A DNA stretch of 64,000 nucleotides, taken from contig JACKLN010000004.1 of NCBI GenBank assembly GCA_024235855.1, positions 62,001-126,000 on the forward strand, in the 5' to 3' direction. Below the pieces are notes generated by a model, which did no database searches, was not told the origin of the DNA, and saw nothing but the letters and a program-made list of their open reading frames with translations. Shown in pieces: positions 1-8,371 of this stretch. The DNA is from Burkholderiaceae bacterium. Its GTDB lineage: Bacteria; Pseudomonadota; Gammaproteobacteria; Burkholderiales; Burkholderiaceae_C. Within the stretch, counting starts at the first letter, position 1; every line of letters begins with the position of its first letter. The translations under genes were made by a program, and so were the position numbers.

Positions 1-665
1 AGGCGCCCAACCTGAAGCAGATCGTGCCCGGCGGGCGGCGCGAGGGGCCGAACACCGTGCTCGGCAATCCGGACCTGAAGCCCGAGACCAGCGACGCGGT
101 GGAGGCCGGCGTCGCCTTCGAACGGCAAGGGCTGGAATTGCAGGCGATGCTGTTTTCGCAGCGCGTGCACGACCTGATCGAACTCGAACTCGTCGCCCCC
201 GGCCCGGTGCCGGGCGTGGGCACCTACGTCTACCAGAACGTGGCCCGCGCGCGCCTGCGTGGGCTGGAACTGGGCGCTGCGATGCCCCTGGGTGGCGGCT
301 TCAGCACCCAGGCCAGCGCGACCTGGCTGGACGCCACCGATGCCGATGGCGAGCGCCTGACCTACCGCCCGCGGCTGAGCGTGGGCGCCCGCCTGGACTG
401 GTCCCACGGCCCCTGGCAGGCCGGCCTGCGCGCCGACCATGCCAGCGGCAGCCGGCTGCCGTCGGCCACGCGCGGCGCGCCCGACGTGGCCGTGCCCGAC
501 CTGACGCTGTGGGGCGCCTACCTGCAGCGTGCGCTGGGGCCCGGCCTGACGCTGGCGCTGCACGTGCACAACCTGACCGACCTGCGACCGGCCGAGAAGT
601 CGGCCCTCTACACACACGCCGAGGCGCCGCGCACCGTGTCGCTGTCGCTCAGCGGCACCTGGTGA
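1..665 (+). CDS. TonB-dependent receptor, C-terminal part (5' end outside window)
   Basis: An open frame enters from the left edge (first full codon at base 3) and stops at 665. It ends in an aromatic residue (Trp), as outer-membrane beta-barrels do. The segment with N-T-V-L-G-N-P-D-L-K-P-E-T matches the conserved G-N-P-x-L-K-P-E motif of TonB-dependent receptor barrels, and alternating hydrophobic strands follow. The last part (V-H-N-L-T-D) resembles the usual V-x-N-L-x-D near the final strands. The family takes up ferric siderophores, haem or cobalamin across the outer membrane, powered by TonB. The plug and N-terminus are missing, so the substrate cannot be read. No Fur-box-like sequence is visible because the promoter lies outside the window. 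Confidence 0.9.
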   Translation, partial: APNLKQIVPGGRREGPNTVLGNPDLKPETSDAVEAGVAFERQGLELQAMLFSQRVHDLIELELVAPGPVPGVGTYVYQNVARARLRGLELGAAMPLGGGFSTQASATWLDATDADGERLTYRPRLSVGARLDWSHGPWQAGLRADHASGSRLPSATRGAPDVAVPDLTLWGAYLQRALGPGLTLALHVHNLTDLRPAEKSALYTHAEAPRTVSLSLSGTW

Positions 666-948
666 GTCGGGCCCCGACGGCGCACGGCCATGCACCGGGC
701 CGCAGGCCCCGTCGTGGGGCGGCGGATCGGCGGCGGCGCGTGCCATGCGTCTGCGACCAGTGGGGAAGCAGGGATCCTGGCTGGACAGGCCCATCACCGA
801 GGGCATTCAGCCCACGCCAATGCAACGGTCGGCTTCCGTCGGGTGCTGCGGCCCCCCGCACGTCCCTCCGTCTGATTTTCAGCGACACTCTTCGCATGTG
901 CGGCCAGCCACTGGCACGCGGTTTCCCATTGGCTACCGAGGAACGCCC

Positions 949-1428
949 ATGACCTTTGCTCCGCCTCCGATCACCCGCAGCCTGCTGGCCTGGGTCCTGG
1001 GGACCGCCGTGGCCGCCACGCCGGTGGCCTGGGCGCAGACCTCAGCACCCGCCGCCAAGCCTGCGGCCCCGTCAGCGGCGAACGCCGGCAACAAGGTGAC
1101 CACACGCAGCACCTCCATCCCGGCGCGCGGTCTCTTCAATGGCGACCAGCTCAGCGAATCCACCAAGCGCCGGCTCACCGACCTGATGTTCGAGGCCATC
1201 GGCTCGCGCATCGAGTTGGCGCTGCTGGTGCCCACGGGGCCCTGGCAGATCGACGGGGCGGGACAAGGCGACACACAACTGAACACGGCGCGCCTGCAGG
1301 CGCTGCGCCGTTTCCTCACCGACCGCGGTGTCGACCCGAACAAGGTCATCGTCGAAAGCCGCATCGACGAGAAGATCCAGTCGCCACGGCTGGACGTGCA
1401 GCTGATCACCACGCCGGCCGCGGACTGA
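949..1428 (+). CDS. Exported OmpA-like-fold protein of unknown role
   Basis: This 159-residue protein starts at an ATG six bases after GAGGA. The N-terminus (about residues 1-27) is a signal peptide ending A-W-A-Q, followed by an Ala/Pro-rich linker. Residues about 55-155 contain L-N-T-A-R-L-Q-A-L-R-R-F-L-T-D-R-G-V, which resembles the S-x-x-R-A-x-x-V-x-x-x-L-x-x-x-G-V segment of OmpA C-terminal peptidoglycan-binding domains. The usual Asp and Arg diaminopimelate contacts are not clear, so peptidoglycan binding is only a suggestion. The frame is open upstream to 745, but that part has no signal peptide or ribosome site. The 283 bp between the receptor and this gene show no other gene. Confidence 0.7.
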   Translation: MTFAPPPITRSLLAWVLGTAVAATPVAWAQTSAPAAKPAAPSAANAGNKVTTRSTSIPARGLFNGDQLSESTKRRLTDLMFEAIGSRIELALLVPTGPWQIDGAGQGDTQLNTARLQALRRFLTDRGVDPNKVIVESRIDEKIQSPRLDVQLITTPAAD

Positions 1429-1474
1429 ACGGAGGGTGGCCGCACGGGCGCGACGGATGGCCGCCGTCGGCGAT

Positions 1475-3022
1475 TCAACGCGGCGGTGAGCGCCCCGCCG
1501 CGCGGTAGACCTCGGCGGCATCCTGCCGACCCGTGTGCAAGGAGACGAACTGCAGCGGCGCCAGGCCCAGGCGTGCGACGTTGTCCAGCAGGTTCTGCAG
1601 GGCCGAATCCTGGCCTTGAGCGCCGCCGGGTCCGCCGTTGGCGCCGGGGCCGTCGACCTCGGCATGGACGAGCAGGCGCTCGCGGGGCAGCCAGACCATC
1701 AGCATGCCTTGGGCATGCGGGCTGTCGCGCACGGTGTGCAGTTCCACGGGACGTTGCGCATCCTCCAGCACACGCAACTCCCCCACTGGCTCCAGCTGCA
1801 TGGGTTCACGGCGTTGCAGCAGCGGGTCGGGCCGACGTGTCAGCGGGCGCCGCAGGGCCGCGGCAAGCCAGGGCTGGCCCTCCTGGCTGATGAAGACCGT
1901 GGCCCCGGCGCCGGCCACGGCGCGCAGGCCACCCGTCTGGTCCAGATGGTGGTGGGTGGCGACCACGCTGCCCAGCGGCTTGTCGTCCACGACGCGACGT
2001 GCCGCGCCCAGCAGCGCACGCCCGCGCTCGTCGTCCAGGGGCGCCTCCACCAGCACCAGCGCATCGGCCTGCTCAACAAGCACGCTGTGGTGGGTGCCGC
2101 CGGCCAGCAGCCAGAGGCCGTCACTGAGGAAGGTCACCGCCGGCGCGTTGCCGCTGGTGCGCACGTTTTCCGGCACCGTGATCTGCAGCGGTTCGTTGAC
2201 GTCCACGCTGCGCACCCGCACGTCGAGGACCAGCACGTCGTCATGGTGCTGCACGATGCGGTGCGGGAAGTTCAGGGCGCCGCGCTGTCGGTAGTCGCTG
2301 AATTCGGTGCGCACCGCGACATCGCCCAGCAGGGGTTCCGGCAGCACCGACTCGATGCGTGTCACCAGGCCCTGCTCGTCCAGCAGCAACGTGGCGGCGA
2401 ACTGACCCGGCACCTCGAAGCTCAGGGTGTCGACGAGGCGCAGGCCCTCACGGCGGCTGCCGGCGCGTGCACCGTGGCGCACGGCCGCCTTCAGCGCGCC
2501 CTGCGGCGTGCTCAGCCACAGGTCGTGCATGCGCGATTGCCACGAGGTCTGTGCAGGCGCCACCGCCACGCCCACCACGTCCCACGAAAAGGCCTGCCGC
2601 GCCAGCACCACGCCGCGTGTTTCATCGGGCTGGGGCCCGGCAAGTGTTTGCGGGTCGCTGTCCTGATCCTCCGGCGCCGCGATCGGACTCCGGATGAAGT
2701 CTTCGCGGTAGGCCAGGTCGTCGAAGTTCATGGCCCGCGAGAAGCTGCGCATCTGGCGCACCGGCCATGGGTCCGCGGGCGCATACGCCTGGCCCACCGC
2801 CGTACTCACCCCGCGGCCCCTGAAGACCAGCGTTGTCATCTCGGCGCTGCCCAAGGCGGCTTCGGACCGGCGTATGAGTTCCGCGGGCTCTGGCGCAGGT
2901 CCGCCCGGGTAGAGCCCGGCACAACCGGCCAACAGAACGGCAACACCCGCCAGGGCCAATGTCCTGGCCGCTGCGGCCCGCCACGATCCTGGGCCTGCCG
3001 TGAGACACGCCGTTGAAGACAT
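1475..3022 (-). CDS. Metallo-beta-lactamase-fold lipoprotein with a changed metal motif
   Basis: This 515-residue protein starts at ATG 3022. A signal sequence ends in the lipobox L-A-G-C (about residues 31-34), so it is predicted to be a lipoprotein. The first roughly 290 residues form an unassigned beta-rich region. The C-terminal third has a metallo-beta-lactamase layout: an A-T-H-H-H-L-D-Q-T-G-G loop (about residue 355), then a late-strand H-A-E-V-D. The canonical H-x-H-x-D-H is here H-H-H-L-D-Q, so one metal ligand is Gln. Proteins of this layout are annotated as MBL-fold hydrolases; the substrate is unknown. It is transcribed alone, convergent with the OmpA-like gene. Confidence 0.72.
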   Translation of the reverse strand: MSSTACLTAGPGSWRAAAARTLALAGVAVLLAGCAGLYPGGPAPEPAELIRRSEAALGSAEMTTLVFRGRGVSTAVGQAYAPADPWPVRQMRSFSRAMNFDDLAYREDFIRSPIAAPEDQDSDPQTLAGPQPDETRGVVLARQAFSWDVVGVAVAPAQTSWQSRMHDLWLSTPQGALKAAVRHGARAGSRREGLRLVDTLSFEVPGQFAATLLLDEQGLVTRIESVLPEPLLGDVAVRTEFSDYRQRGALNFPHRIVQHHDDVLVLDVRVRSVDVNEPLQITVPENVRTSGNAPAVTFLSDGLWLLAGGTHHSVLVEQADALVLVEAPLDDERGRALLGAARRVVDDKPLGSVVATHHHLDQTGGLRAVAGAGATVFISQEGQPWLAAALRRPLTRRPDPLLQRREPMQLEPVGELRVLEDAQRPVELHTVRDSPHAQGMLMVWLPRERLLVHAEVDGPGANGGPGGAQGQDSALQNLLDNVARLGLAPLQFVSLHTGRQDAAEVYRAAGRSPPR

Positions 3023-3449
3023 TCCCGAACTCCCGGCCCGGTGGTCGGGCAGGCCGCATTCTGAGGTCTTTGGCGGGTCGTGCCAGGCGCATGGCCCCCA
3101 CGTGTGGCCTCTGCCGAGACGCCGACTGGCGTTGCTGCCGTGGACGACCAGGGCCGCAGCACGGGCGTATCGCGGTCAAGGGCGGGTTGCTCCAATCACA
3201 GGCGGCGCGCAGGACATGGCGCCAACGGCATCTCCGACAGGCAGCTTTGGCGCAGCGAGATCACAACGGCAGATGTCGTTCACGGGTTGGTGGCACCCAT
3301 TGGCGACCAGCCCCTTCCGGGTGGCGCAACATCGAGGGCCGCTCTGCGGCGATGAAGCGGGGAAGGCGGACGGCGTGTCCCGAGCCAGAGCCGGCGGCAG
3401 GCGTCGGCCAATGCGTGTGCAGATCGGCCCGGCGCCGCGGTCCAGAGCC
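3023..3449. other. Intergenic stretch, no gene seen
   Basis: These 427 bases lie between the MBL-fold lipoprotein and the M48 protease. Every open frame here is a short arginine/proline-rich GC shadow without a ribosome site or recognisable domain. Base composition is slightly less GC-biased than in the flanking genes, as expected for non-coding sequence. I could not assign a convincing -10/-35 pair or terminator. Confidence 0.5.
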
Positions 3450-4811
3450 TCAGGGCGTCCCCATCGCCTCCCTCCAGCGCATCGCATCGTGAATCCGGTG
3501 CCGGGCGCTCGGATGATGGAAGAAGACCATCTCCTCCAGGCGGCCCGGGTCGGGTTTGCGGTAGTCCGACAGTTTCAGCATCACCTCGGCAAAGCCATGT
3601 GGATCGCGGGCCAGATTGAGGCCGAAGCGGTCGGCCTCGATCTCCTGGATGCGGATGATGCTGTGAAACACCGGTGTGGCCGCCAGCATGAACACCGAGA
3701 ACACCGCGGCCAGCAGTGGCAAGCTGGCCACATCGGCCACGGCCTGCGTGCCCCAGTGGTGCCCATGGCGCGCGAACAGCTGGCGCATCCCCCATTGGCA
3801 GAACAGCAATCCGAACAGGATCAGCAGCCCGAACTGCATCAGCATCTTCGGCGCGTGGTTGAGCACGTAGTGGCCCAGCTCATGGGCCATCACGGCACGG
3901 ATCTCGGGCAGCGAAGTGCGATGGAGCAGGTTGTCGTTGAGCCGCACCGCCGCCGTGCGGCCCAGACCGCTCACGTTCGCGCTGACGCGTTCGGTTTGGC
4001 GCGAGGCGTCGAAGACGTAGACCTCATCAGCCGGCACGCCGTTGGACTGCGCCATGGCCAGCACGGCGTCGCGCACCGGTCCGTGCTCCAGCCGCTTGTA
4101 GGTGTTGAACAGCGGATCGATCAGGATCGGGCTGACGAACAGCATCACCGCCAGCAAAGCGGAGCAGGCGGCTGCGCCCCAGAGCCACCAGCGCTCGCCG
4201 GCCCGGCGGAACACCGCATACAGCAGCGCCACCGCCACCGCCGTGCCGGCGACCTCGACGCCGAGGGTCAGGACCCACTCGCCCCACCAGTCAGCGGCGG
4301 TGTGCGTCGACATGCCGTAGCCGTGTTCACGCCAGTACCCCCGGTAGAAGTTCAGTGGCAGCAGCAGCAGCCCGCTTGCCAGGCCGTACACGGCTCCGTA
4401 CAGGCCGTCGCGCAGCAGGGCACGGCGACCGACGCGCTGCGCCCAATCGCGCACGCGGGCCGAACGGCCGCCATGCAGCAACAGCGCGGCGATGGCGAGA
4501 CCGAGCAGGAACTCCCAAAGCTGCAGCCAGTAGCCACCCTCTTCGTAGTCGTTGGATCGCATCACCGCTTCCCTGGGGAGGCGATCGAGATAGGCCTGCG
4601 TGGCCAGCTTGGCATCGCGCGGCAGCGCCGCCCGCCAGGCATCGTCGACCGGTGCGATGTGCAGCGGCGCGCGCACGCCGACTTCGCCGAGGTGCGTTTG
4701 CGGCTGAGCAGACTCCGCCGCGTGCACGGGCGCGCAAAGGTGCAGACAGCCCAGCAGCAGCAACAGGCCGATGCGGCGCATCGCCGACGGCAGGAGAGTG
4801 GGAGCGTTCAT
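3450..4811 (-). CDS. M48 family metalloprotease, Ste24/CAAX-protease type
   Basis: A membrane zinc endopeptidase of about 453 residues. A signal or first membrane segment covers residues about 11-30, and several further membrane segments flank the catalytic region. The zinc motif H-E-L-G-H (A-H-E-L-G-H-Y-V-L-N-H, near residue 310) and the third ligand in E-A-D-R-F-G (near residue 392) are intact, as in M48A proteases. An N-terminal S-N-D-Y-x-E-G-G-Y-W motif also fits this subfamily. The likely job is membrane-protein or lipoprotein quality control. ATG 4811 is used; ATG 4781 directly before the hydrophobic core is an alternative, and neither has a good Shine-Dalgarno. The frame extends to 4889 without support. 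Confidence 0.85.
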   Translation of the reverse strand: MNAPTLLPSAMRRIGLLLLLGCLHLCAPVHAAESAQPQTHLGEVGVRAPLHIAPVDDAWRAALPRDAKLATQAYLDRLPREAVMRSNDYEEGGYWLQLWEFLLGLAIAALLLHGGRSARVRDWAQRVGRRALLRDGLYGAVYGLASGLLLLPLNFYRGYWREHGYGMSTHTAADWWGEWVLTLGVEVAGTAVAVALLYAVFRRAGERWWLWGAAACSALLAVMLFVSPILIDPLFNTYKRLEHGPVRDAVLAMAQSNGVPADEVYVFDASRQTERVSANVSGLGRTAAVRLNDNLLHRTSLPEIRAVMAHELGHYVLNHAPKMLMQFGLLILFGLLFCQWGMRQLFARHGHHWGTQAVADVASLPLLAAVFSVFMLAATPVFHSIIRIQEIEADRFGLNLARDPHGFAEVMLKLSDYRKPDPGRLEEMVFFHHPSARHRIHDAMRWREAMGTP

Positions 4812-5197
4812 GGGTGCGTTTCGGCAGCAAAGCGCGCAGTCTCCTGAACAGAGGCTGCGGCGATGCACCCCATGCGACGAGCCGGCCAACGGCCGGGATC
4901 AGCCGTCGAAACGAGGGAGCTGTCGGGATGAAGTCCGTGTCCCTTGCAGCCCAGCCGCCGCCGGCGGGCTTTGGCCAACGCGCCCAGTCGATCGCCGCAA
5001 AGGCGGTCGCAGCCGACGCCCTGGCCGGGCCGCATCCCCGGCTGCTCCTGGCCGGCCACAGCCCTTCGTGGGTGAAGGGCCGCCTGGCATCGGTGCCGCG
5101 TTCAAGGCTTCCGATGCGACACCTTCGCGTCCATCCCAGCGTCGCAGCCCCTCCCGCGCGCCTTCGTCGTGTCACCACGGGCGGCCCGCGAACGCGG
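4812..5197. other. Intergenic stretch, no gene seen
   Basis: About 385 bases between the M48 protease and the ggt terminator hairpin. Open frames here are short shadows with no ribosome site. I see no RNA gene or clear promoter, although the M48 gene's promoter must lie in the first part. Confidence 0.5.
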
Positions 5198-5242
5198 ATC
5201 GATCGAGCGCCGGAGCCAGAACGGATCCGGCGCTCGGTCGAT
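5198..5242 (-). terminator. Hairpin terminator behind gamma-glutamyltransferase gene
   Basis: A 17-bp stem (5198-5214 with 5226-5242, one G-T mismatch) closes an 11-base loop and begins four bases beyond the ggt stop codon. Stem length and position fit transcription termination. No T-run follows, which is common in GC-rich genomes, so factor-assisted termination or mRNA 3'-end protection is possible. Confidence 0.6.
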
Positions 5243-5246
5243 GGCG

Positions 5247-7166
5247 TCAGGGCCGCGGCCGCGGCAGGCCGATCACCGTGCCTTCGCGCCGGTCGTCGGC
5301 GGCGCCGTAGACCAGCCCGCTGTTGGGCAACCGGCCCACGCCCTGCACCGAGCCCACGTCACCGATGTTCACGGTGTAGCCCAGCGCGCGCAGGCCATCG
5401 GCCGTCTCGGCCGGGAACCGCGACTCCAGCGTGATCGACGGGTTGGCCGACGACACCGAGATTCGCCCGGCGTCGATGGCCTCCTGCAGACCCATGCCGT
5501 GGTCGACGAGGTTGATCGTCACGTTGACCACCGAGTTGATGATGGTGGCACCGCCCGGTGAGCCGTAGGCCAGGATGGGCCGGCCATCGGGGTCGAACAC
5601 CATCGTCGGCGTCATGCTGCTGCGCGGGCGCTTGAGCGGCTGCACGTCGTTGTAGCCGTCGGTGCCGGTGAAGGGGTTGGTGCTGGGCGTGGTGTTGAAG
5701 TCGGTCAGCTCGTTGTTGAGCAGGAAGCCGAAGTTGCGGAAGGTGCCGTCGGTCAGGGTGTAACCGGCGAAGGTGCCGATGCCATGTGACGATTCGATGG
5801 TGTTGGTGTAGGACACCACGTTGCCCCAGCGGTCGGCCACCGAGAAGTGGGTGGTGCCGTTGTCCGGGCCCGTCACCGGCAGAGCCACCGCCAGCGGCTT
5901 GCTGCGCTTGAAGCCCGGGATCTCGTAGGGCCGCGGGTCGTCGGCCACCGGGTTGGGGTCGATGCGCTGCCCCGGCGTGATCAGGCCGCTGCGCAGGGCC
6001 AGGTAGTCGGGGTTGATCAGGCCCACGGTGGGCACGGGCACGAAGTCGGCGTCGGCCATCCAGATGGCACGGTCGGCAAAGGCCAGGCGCATCGCGTCGG
6101 CCATGGTCTGCAGCGTCTTGACGGAGCCGAAGCCGAAGCCCTGCGACGCGTCGCCGAGCGGGAAACGCTCGAGCATGCCCAGGATCTGCAGCACCGTCAG
6201 CGCACCGGAAGACGGCGGCGCCATGGCCTTGATGGTGTAGCCGCGGTAGCTGCCCTCGATGGGCGCGCGCCGCGCCGGCTGGTAGGCGGCCAGGTCGGCC
6301 AGCGTCATCGAGCCGGGCTTGCCGGGCTGCTCGACGCCATTGACGATGATCGTGCTGCGTGCCTGGCCCGCGACGATGCCCTCGGCGATGTCGCAGCCCT
6401 TGTCGGGCATGTAGTTGTAGAAGCAGTCCGGCCCGTGGCGGGCGATGAGCTTGAGCGTGTTGGCCAGCGGCAAGTTGCGGATCAGCGTGCCCGGCGCCGG
6501 CGCCACGCCGCCGGGGCAGAAGAACTCGCGCGTCTCCGGCGAGTTCAGGGCGCGGTCGTTGCAGCTGACGTCCGAGTAGCGCTGGGTGGCGGCGAAGCCG
6601 TCCTCTGCCAGCGCGATGGCCGGGGCCAGCACGCGGCGCAACGGCAGGCGGCCGTGTTCGGCCACGATCTGCGCCGTGCCGCGCACCATGCCCGGCACGC
6701 CCACGGCCACGCCCTTGCGCGACGCGCTGGAGACACCGGCGAACATGTCGCGCGTGGCGCCGGCCGGCGCCGTCTCGCGGGTGTCGATGCTGAAGGTCTC
6801 GCCGGTCTCGGCCAGGTGTACGAGCATGAAGCCGCCACCGCCGATGCCGGCCGACTGCGGTTCCACCACGTTGAGCGCATAGGCGATGGCCACTGCGGCG
6901 TCGATGGCGTTGCCGCCGCGCTGCAGGATCTGCGCGCCGGCCTCGGCACCGTAGGGGTTGGCCACGGCGACCACGCCGCGGCGGTACAGCGGTGTGTCCA
7001 CCGGCGGGGCCTGCAGGCCGCGCTTGGCCTGGACCTTCGCGGGTGCCGCCGCGCCGGGGCGTGCCGCGTCGGCCAGGCTGGTGGCCGGCGCCGCCAGCGC
7101 CAGCGCCGCCAGCACGGCCAGGGTCAGGCCGGCGCGCGGCGGCATCGGGGTGGTGGATCTCGCCAT
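5247..7166 (-). CDS. ggt: Gamma-glutamyltransferase (periplasmic)
   Basis: A 639-residue Ntn-hydrolase that cleaves gamma-glutamyl bonds of glutathione and transfers the glutamyl group. The start at 7166 is chosen because GAGGAG lies eight bases upstream and a signal peptide ending S-L-A-D-A follows; the frame is open to 7247 without support. The large subunit carries G-G-N-A-I-D-A-A-V-A and the glycine-rich G-I-G-G-G-G-F-M motif. Autocleavage is expected before the nucleophile Thr in N-G-T-T-H-F-S-V (near residue 436). The glutamyl-binding G-S-P-G-G-A segment is near residue 535. It is monocistronic, with a hairpin directly downstream and the acyltransferase gene divergent. Confidence 0.95.
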   Translation of the reverse strand: MARSTTPMPPRAGLTLAVLAALALAAPATSLADAARPGAAAPAKVQAKRGLQAPPVDTPLYRRGVVAVANPYGAEAGAQILQRGGNAIDAAVAIAYALNVVEPQSAGIGGGGFMLVHLAETGETFSIDTRETAPAGATRDMFAGVSSASRKGVAVGVPGMVRGTAQIVAEHGRLPLRRVLAPAIALAEDGFAATQRYSDVSCNDRALNSPETREFFCPGGVAPAPGTLIRNLPLANTLKLIARHGPDCFYNYMPDKGCDIAEGIVAGQARSTIIVNGVEQPGKPGSMTLADLAAYQPARRAPIEGSYRGYTIKAMAPPSSGALTVLQILGMLERFPLGDASQGFGFGSVKTLQTMADAMRLAFADRAIWMADADFVPVPTVGLINPDYLALRSGLITPGQRIDPNPVADDPRPYEIPGFKRSKPLAVALPVTGPDNGTTHFSVADRWGNVVSYTNTIESSHGIGTFAGYTLTDGTFRNFGFLLNNELTDFNTTPSTNPFTGTDGYNDVQPLKRPRSSMTPTMVFDPDGRPILAYGSPGGATIINSVVNVTINLVDHGMGLQEAIDAGRISVSSANPSITLESRFPAETADGLRALGYTVNIGDVGSVQGVGRLPNSGLVYGAADDRREGTVIGLPRPRP

Positions 7167-7328
7167 CGGGGAACTCCTCGTGTTTGGGTTGGCTGCCCAG
7201 CATGCGCCGATGCCGACGGCCCGGCACCCGGGCCGGCCCCAGGGCACACACCCCTAGGTCTCGGGATGGTGTTGCCGTTGATGCAGAGCAAGCGCACGCG
7301 GCGGGCATGGCACAGGGGGGTCATGTCG

Positions 7329-8273
7329 ATGGCGCAGAATCACCGGTCGACCGCCGCCGATGGCGCACCTTTCCTGCCGCCCCGGCGGCAACCCACCTGC
7401 CCTGCCATGCCAGCCCTGCGCGGTGTCCTCACCAGCCTGATCCTCGGCCTCAACACCCTGATCGTTGCGCTCAGCCTGGTGGTCCCGTCCCTCGTCAAGC
7501 TGCTGGTGCCGCTGGCACCGGTGCGCCGAGTGGCCGACCGCCTGCTGGCGGGCCTGGCCTCCGGCTGGGTGGCGGTCAACAACGCCTGGATCGCGGCCGT
7601 GGCCCCGCGGGCGCGCTGGGACGTGCAGGGCCTGGACGGCCTGGACCCGCGCGGCTGGTACCTGGTGACCAGCAACCACCAGACCTGGGTCGACATCCTG
7701 GTGCTGCAGCGCGTGTTCCATGGCCGCATCCCGTTCCTGAAGTTCTTCCTCAAGCGCGAGCTGATCTGGGTGCCGGTGATCGGCCTGGCCTGGTGGGCGC
7801 TGGACTTCCCGTTCATGAGCCGCGGCAAGGGCAAGGCGGCGCTGCAGAAGGACCTGGCCACCGCCCGCCTGGCCTGCGAGAAGTTCCGCCACGTGCCCAC
7901 CTCGGTGATGAACTTCGTCGAAGGCACGCGGGCCACGCCGGCCAAGATCGCCGCCGACAAGAGCCCCTACCGGCACCTGCTGCGGCCCAAGGTGGGCGGC
8001 CTGTCGGTGGCGCTGGCGACCATGGGCGAGCAGTTCCAGGCCCTGCTCGACGTGACCCTGGTCTACCCGCGCGGCACGCCCAGCTTCTGGGACCTGCTCT
8101 GCGGCCGGCTCGACACCGTGGTCGTGCGCGTGCAGGCCCACGCGATCCCGGCCGAGCTGGTGGGCCTGGAGCAGGCCACCGGGCGCGCCCACGTCGTCAG
8201 GCTCGGCCGCTGGACCGAGCAGCTGTGGACGGCCAAGGACCAGCTGATCGACGACCTGCTGCGCGCCGGCTGA
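7329..8273 (+). CDS. PlsC-type lysophospholipid acyltransferase (YihG-like)
   Basis: A membrane acyltransferase of about 314 residues. A hydrophobic segment near residues 28-60 precedes the acyltransferase blocks: N-H-Q-T-W-V-D (the H-x4-D catalytic motif), a block around F-L-K-R-E-L, then F-V-E-G-T-R, the acyl-acceptor-binding E-G-T-R. The family moves an acyl group to the sn-2 position of lysophosphatidate or a related lipid at the inner membrane; the substrate cannot be told here. ATG 7329 sits eight bases after AGGGGGG. ATG 7407 (M-P-A-L-R-G-V-L), directly before the first membrane segment, is the more usual family start but has no ribosome site. Two strong hairpins follow. Confidence 0.85.
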   Translation: MAQNHRSTAADGAPFLPPRRQPTCPAMPALRGVLTSLILGLNTLIVALSLVVPSLVKLLVPLAPVRRVADRLLAGLASGWVAVNNAWIAAVAPRARWDVQGLDGLDPRGWYLVTSNHQTWVDILVLQRVFHGRIPFLKFFLKRELIWVPVIGLAWWALDFPFMSRGKGKAALQKDLATARLACEKFRHVPTSVMNFVEGTRATPAKIAADKSPYRHLLRPKVGGLSVALATMGEQFQALLDVTLVYPRGTPSFWDLLCGRLDTVVVRVQAHAIPAELVGLEQATGRAHVVRLGRWTEQLWTAKDQLIDDLLRAG

Positions 8274-8300
8274 GCGGCGGCCGGCGACAGGATGCACCCA

Positions 8301-8324
8301 CGGCCCGGCCAGCATGCCGGGCCG
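8301..8324. terminator. Perfect 9-bp GC hairpin between convergent genes
   Basis: Arms CGGCCCGGC (8301-8309) and GCCGGGCCG (8316-8324) pair around the loop CAGCAT, 28 bases behind the acyltransferase stop codon. With the next hairpin it forms a tandem terminator between convergent acyltransferase and fabB. Confidence 0.6.
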
Positions 8325-8334
8325 CTTCGCCTGG

Positions 8335-8364
8335 CGAACAACAGTCCGCAGGGACTGTTGTTCG
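8335..8364. terminator. Perfect 13-bp hairpin, bidirectional terminator
   Basis: Arms CGAACAACAGTCC (8335-8347) and GGACTGTTGTTCG (8352-8364) pair perfectly around the four-base loop GCAG. It lies between the convergent acyltransferase and fabB stop codons, seven bases from the fabB stop. One arm's T-rich end (TTGTTCG) partly replaces a T-run. This is the clearest terminator-like structure in the window. Confidence 0.75.
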
Positions 8365-8371
8365 TCCGGGC

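Noticed and set aside
903..922. Possible sigma-54 promoter (TGGCACG) before the OmpA-like gene
   Set aside because: The -12 element reads TTCC instead of TTGC, so the essential GC is missing.
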